Source: CAZKWY01 sp964556655 (GTDB lineage: Bacteria > Patescibacteriota > Minisyncoccia > Portnoybacterales > UBA2143). Taken from it: 7,734 bases of DNA. Both the position numbers and the translations under genes were made by a program. The stretch spans positions 1 through 7,734 of the forward strand of contig CAZKWY010000022.1 of NCBI GenBank assembly GCA_964556655.1. The letters run 5' to 3'. Below, one piece after another: positions 5,323 to 7,734 of the stretch. The notes under the pieces are model-generated. The model did not search any database. It saw only the letters and a program-made list of their open reading frames with translations, and was not told the DNA's origin. Numbering within the stretch: the stretch's first letter is position 1; every line of letters starts with the position of its first letter.

Positions 5323-7097
5323 TGAAGATCAGTCATTTTTTAACTAATGATGATAAAATTGAAAAGCAGGCTCAAGAGGGAGTTGGTTTCTTATTAGCCA
5401 ATCAAAGAGGGGATTATATTTCTTTATTTAATCAGCCAACCAGCCGTTATCAGGGCTGGTTTGTTTGTTTGGATAATAAGCTTTTTAGAATTATAGAAGG
5501 GATTAATTTGTTTAGAATGGCTGAGCCTAGTCAGTTAGTGAATAATTTTTGGCAAACAGTAAGAAAGAGAGATAATTTTACTGAATCTTTCTTTTTGCCG
5601 GAAAACCATCATTCATTAGTTTATGAGCTTTCTCAGCCCAAAGAGATTGAATTAACTTTGGATATTAAGGAATCTTATGATAATCGGGAGTTTGGTCATC
5701 GTTATTCGATCTCGGTTGAAAAAGATGTTGTTTTGATTGAATATCGCCGGGAAAATGAGTTTGCTTTTTATTTGGCAATTAAGCCAGATATTTTAAGTTT
5801 CCAAAAGATAAATGACTGGATTGCCCGGGATTATAGCTTGGATCAGAAAAGGAATGCTCCGCCTTTTCAGCGTTATGTTTATCGGCCTTTCATTATTAAG
5901 GCCCAGCAATTAGTTTTTTCTTTGAATTCCCACAAAGAAAAGGCAATTAGAGAAGCGCAATTTGTCTTTGAGGAAATGGATAGTCTAAAACAGATAAAAA
6001 GAAAAAAAACTCAGGAATTATCTTCATTGGCTGAGAGGATTGAAGATAAAGAAATGAGGATGGCTTATCTTTGCGCGGCCCATTCATTGCGGAGCTTAAC
6101 AGTCAAAGCCAGCCCTGATCGTTGGGGGATTTATGCCGGTTTGCCTTGGTTTTTTCAGTTTTGGCTCAGGGACGAAGCCATTTCTCTAAAAGGGCTGTTT
6201 TTGGTTTCTCCTAAGCGGGCTGCTAAAATAGCTTTAGAATTGTTAAAGCAGATTAGGGAGGATGGCCGTATTTTTGACGGAATTTCGGAAAGCGCTGACG
6301 GGACTGGTTGGCTGTTTAAGCGCCTAGATGATTTAATCAAACAAGAAAAGTTAAGCAGAGATGAAATTGAAGCAGTAAAAAAAGGGTTGGAAAAGTCTAT
6401 TAACCGGCTTTTAGAAAACTATACTCGAGATGGGCTGGCTTTTAACCGGCCGGGGGAAACATGGATGGATAGCCAAGAAAGGAACGGATTTAGGATTGAG
6501 ATTCAGGCCTTAAGACTGTTGCTTTATCAAATGGCTTTTCGTTTAACCAATAAAAAAAAGTATTCAAAGCTGGAAGAACAGTTAAGGGAGGCGGTTTATC
6601 AGAAATTTTGGAACGGAAGGGTTTTAGCTGACGGAGAAAATGATTTTACTCTCAGACCGAATATATTTTTGGCTGCTTATCTCTATCCTAATCTTTTGAG
6701 CAATAAAGAATGGCTAGAGTGTTTTAAAAATATTTTAGCGGGACTTTGGCTGGATTGGGGGGGATTAAGCACTATAGATAAGAACAATCCTTCATTCTGC
6801 CAAAATCATACTGGCGAGGACGCTCGAAGTTATCATAATGGCGATGCTTGGTTTTATCTTAATAATTTAGTCGGTTTGACGCTTTATCAATTAGGAAGGG
6901 AAAGATTTGTCCCCTTAATAGATAAGATTTTAGAAGCGAGCACTCAGGAGATTTTGTGGAAAGGGGTGATCGGACATCATGCGGAACTAAGCTCAGCTAA
7001 AGAATTTAAGTCAGAAGGCAGCTGGGTTCAGGCATGGAGCAGCGCCCTTTACCTTGAATTAATTGATAGCCTTTTGAAAAGAGTCGAAAAGGGTTGA
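5322..7097 (+). CDS. Glycogen debranching enzyme, amylo-alpha-1,6-glucosidase type (GDE_C / GH133-like)
   Basis: A cytosolic enzyme of 591 aa predicted to hydrolyse alpha-1,6 branch points of glycogen or limit dextrin. Residues 1 to about 215 form a beta-rich N-terminal domain with the TSRYQGW segment that corresponds to the conserved sRyhG motif. A charged linker (about 225-245) leads to the catalytic (alpha/alpha)6 barrel. Barrel motifs in order are GLPWFFQFWLRDEA (Arg283, Asp284), DGTGW, GETWMD (Asp383, a candidate catalytic acid by family analogy), RPNIFLA, SYHNGDAW (His505-Trp510) and the final GSWVQAWSSALYLEL helix. All expected landmarks are present and the frame is intact. Its length is near that of short bacterial and archaeal members and it lacks the glucanotransferase half of animal AGL. 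The ATG shares its A with the preceding TAA, indicating translational coupling. No terminator follows immediately; the first strong one is at 7259. Specificity towards isomaltose-like branches versus whole glycogen cannot be told. Confidence 0.9.
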   Translation: MKISHFLTNDDKIEKQAQEGVGFLLANQRGDYISLFNQPTSRYQGWFVCLDNKLFRIIEGINLFRMAEPSQLVNNFWQTVRKRDNFTESFFLPENHHSLVYELSQPKEIELTLDIKESYDNREFGHRYSISVEKDVVLIEYRRENEFAFYLAIKPDILSFQKINDWIARDYSLDQKRNAPPFQRYVYRPFIIKAQQLVFSLNSHKEKAIREAQFVFEEMDSLKQIKRKKTQELSSLAERIEDKEMRMAYLCAAHSLRSLTVKASPDRWGIYAGLPWFFQFWLRDEAISLKGLFLVSPKRAAKIALELLKQIREDGRIFDGISESADGTGWLFKRLDDLIKQEKLSRDEIEAVKKGLEKSINRLLENYTRDGLAFNRPGETWMDSQERNGFRIEIQALRLLLYQMAFRLTNKKKYSKLEEQLREAVYQKFWNGRVLADGENDFTLRPNIFLAAYLYPNLLSNKEWLECFKNILAGLWLDWGGLSTIDKNNPSFCQNHTGEDARSYHNGDAWFYLNNLVGLTLYQLGRERFVPLIDKILEASTQEILWKGVIGHHAELSSAKEFKSEGSWVQAWSSALYLELIDSLLKRVEKG

Positions 7098-7151
7098 GAT
7101 AATCAGACAAGCAGAAATACTATCTACAATGTCATTGCTCTTAAACGGGCT

Positions 7152-7160
7152 TGGTATAAT
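7152..7160 (+). promoter_or_regulatory. Extended -10 promoter-like sequence TGGTATAAT
   Basis: The 9-mer is identical to the extended -10 at 700-708. A partial -35 (TTGC, 7135-7138) lies upstream at sub-optimal spacing. Transcription would start near 7167, run antisense to the recombinase remnant and meet the hairpin terminator at 7259-7297. The 67-nt gap between the debranching gene and the remnant (7098-7164) otherwise shows no gene or hairpin. Confidence 0.4.
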
Positions 7161-7164
7161 GATT

Positions 7165-7689
7165 TTAGCATCTATAAAGAGCGCCCGAATTGTATTTTAA
7201 TATATTGGCGTTAATTATGAGCAAAGTTCTGACGTCGCTTACTCTGCGGAGCAAGGTCGGACTTTGGGCATATATTTCGCCCAAAGTCCTTTTATTTATC
7301 CCATTTTTCAGAGGTTCTAACCTTTGATGAATTGTCCTGACCTCTTGAGAAATTTTTTCTAAGGCAATTAGCGGTTTTATGTCTAAAATACGCAGTTTTC
7401 GGTCTTTAAACAGGAGGTTCGAACCTAAATTGGCCAAAAGCTGTTTTTGCCTTTCCGGGACATTAGATTCAAAATCTTTTTTAGCGTCTCGGGCAAAATC
7501 AAAGACCTTCCCCAGCTTTTCTGATTCTTCGTTGGCATTAGTCAATAATCTTTTAAGCCGAACTTTTTCTTTATTCAATTCATCCGTTCGGCTTACATAG
7601 GTTTGTTCGTCTAATTCTTGTCTGGCTCGCATGCCAATCACGCCTTTAATTTCTTTTAAACACTCATCATAGGCCTTGTTTGACCCCTC
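7165..7689 (-). pseudogene. C-terminal remnant of a large serine recombinase
   Basis: This minus-strand frame encodes the C-terminal part of a large serine recombinase, the resolvase/integrase class that cuts DNA with an N-terminal serine. Only the end is here. Frame homology begins around KAYDECLKEIKG (codons near 7680), then runs through RARQELDEQTY, a charged coiled coil (about residues 14-60 from GTG7641), the VFDFARDAKKDFE segment, and the hallmark LLANLGSNLLFKDRKL (68-83). The later SPTLLRR region ends in a non-family-like tail. An in-frame TAG at 7690-7692 cuts it off, and the 14 codons before that stop do not resemble the zinc-ribbon or catalytic domain. No other frame rescues the upstream part. 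A 158-aa product from GTG7641 would lack any catalytic serine. It is therefore most likely a truncated, inactive relic. A frameshift or assembly break just beyond the window is the alternative. Confidence 0.72.
7259..7297 (+). terminator. Strong plus-strand hairpin terminator downstream of the operon
   Basis: GGACTTTGGGC (7259-7269) pairs perfectly over 11 bp with GCCCAAAGTCC (7279-7289) around a 9-nt loop, followed by TTTTATTT. In the plus direction this is a classical intrinsic terminator, about 160 nt after the debranching-enzyme stop, and the likely end of the operon transcript. It lies inside the minus-strand recombinase remnant, where it encodes the segment around GEIYAQSP. No T run follows on the minus strand. 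Confidence 0.75.
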
Positions 7690-7705
7690 CTAGAAATACT
7701 GACCC
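7681..7705. repeat. Two TGACCC direct repeats at the recombinase break
   Basis: TGACCC occurs at 7681-7686 and 7700-7705, start-to-start 19 nt. The in-frame TAG that truncates the recombinase frame (7690-7692) lies between them, and recombinase similarity stops at the inner copy. On the minus strand the interval also holds AGGAGG (7686-7691). The pair may mark an insertion or recombination junction. Six-base repeats are weak evidence alone. Confidence 0.3.
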
Positions 7706-7734
7706 ATTTTTATTCCCCAGATAAGGAAATGTTT

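Noticed and set aside
6155..6340. Minus-strand open frame inside the debranching-enzyme gene
   Set aside because: Shadow frame opposite the conserved WLRDEA barrel segment; no own signals.
7070..7092. CCTTTT/AAAAGG inverted repeat at the end of the debranching gene as a terminator
   Set aside because: A weak A/T-rich six-pair stem with no T run; the hairpin at 7259-7289 is far stronger.
7415..7426. Perfect 12-bp palindrome AGGTTCGAACCT
   Set aside because: It falls on the conserved GSNLL codons of the recombinase tail, so it is probably a coding coincidence rather than a binding site.
7379..7600. Plus-strand open frame of 73 codons
   Set aside because: Antisense shadow of the recombinase coiled coil and GSNLLF region; low-complexity Ser/Phe/Leu composition.
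1..7734. CRISPR array or alternative genetic code
   Set aside because: No spaced repeats of CRISPR type are present, and all large genes read cleanly with standard stops, including a TGA stop at 7097.

Overview
The window looks like a compact, AT-rich bacterial genome segment, most plausibly from the Candidate Phyla Radiation (Patescibacteria/Parcubacteria-like). Support comes from tightly packed genes with 1-11 nt overlaps or very short gaps, almost no Shine-Dalgarno sequences, GT4/GH57 protein styles typical of that group, and a serine-recombinase tail of a kind common in those genomes. The taxon is an inference. Stop-codon use fits the standard bacterial code (TAA and TGA both end genes).

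Layout. (1) At the left edge is the 3' part of an RBBP9/YdeN-like serine hydrolase. (2) A 286-nt stretch before the next gene (488-773) holds a rho-independent terminator, a decayed segment that matches the tail of the recombinase remnant at the other end of the window, a perfect DnaA-box sequence, a strong extended -10 promoter, and an A/T-rich dyad just downstream of that promoter. (3) From 774 to 7097 five genes run head-to-tail on the plus strand: a GT4/GlgA-like glucosyltransferase, a GH57 alpha-glucan hydrolase or transferase, a small conserved protein of unknown function, a GT3 (eukaryotic GYS-type) glycogen synthase, and a glycogen debranching enzyme (amylo-alpha-1,6-glucosidase type). 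(4) The right edge holds a second extended -10 promoter-like sequence, a strong plus-strand hairpin terminator, and the C-terminal remnant of a large serine recombinase on the minus strand, broken by an in-frame stop near two TGACCC direct repeats.

How the genes work together. The five genes form one probable operon for making and breaking down an intracellular alpha-1,4/1,6-glucan. The GT3 enzyme, and perhaps the GT4 enzyme, would extend chains from a nucleotide-glucose. GH57 would cut or remodel alpha-1,4 chains, and the debranching enzyme would remove alpha-1,6 branches. No ADP-glucose pyrophosphorylase, GH13 branching enzyme or phosphorylase is present. GT3 enzymes normally use UDP-glucose, so the missing GlgC may not matter.

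The most interesting points are: a GT3 synthase in a bacterial operon beside an unrelated GT4 synthase, with the C-terminal arginine cluster thinned out; the uncharacterised 93-108 aa protein embedded between GH57 and GT3; a perfect 9-bp hairpin just upstream of the debranching-enzyme start; and a related ~100-bp module on both flanks of the cluster in the same orientation, with matching internal spacing (72 versus 71 nt).
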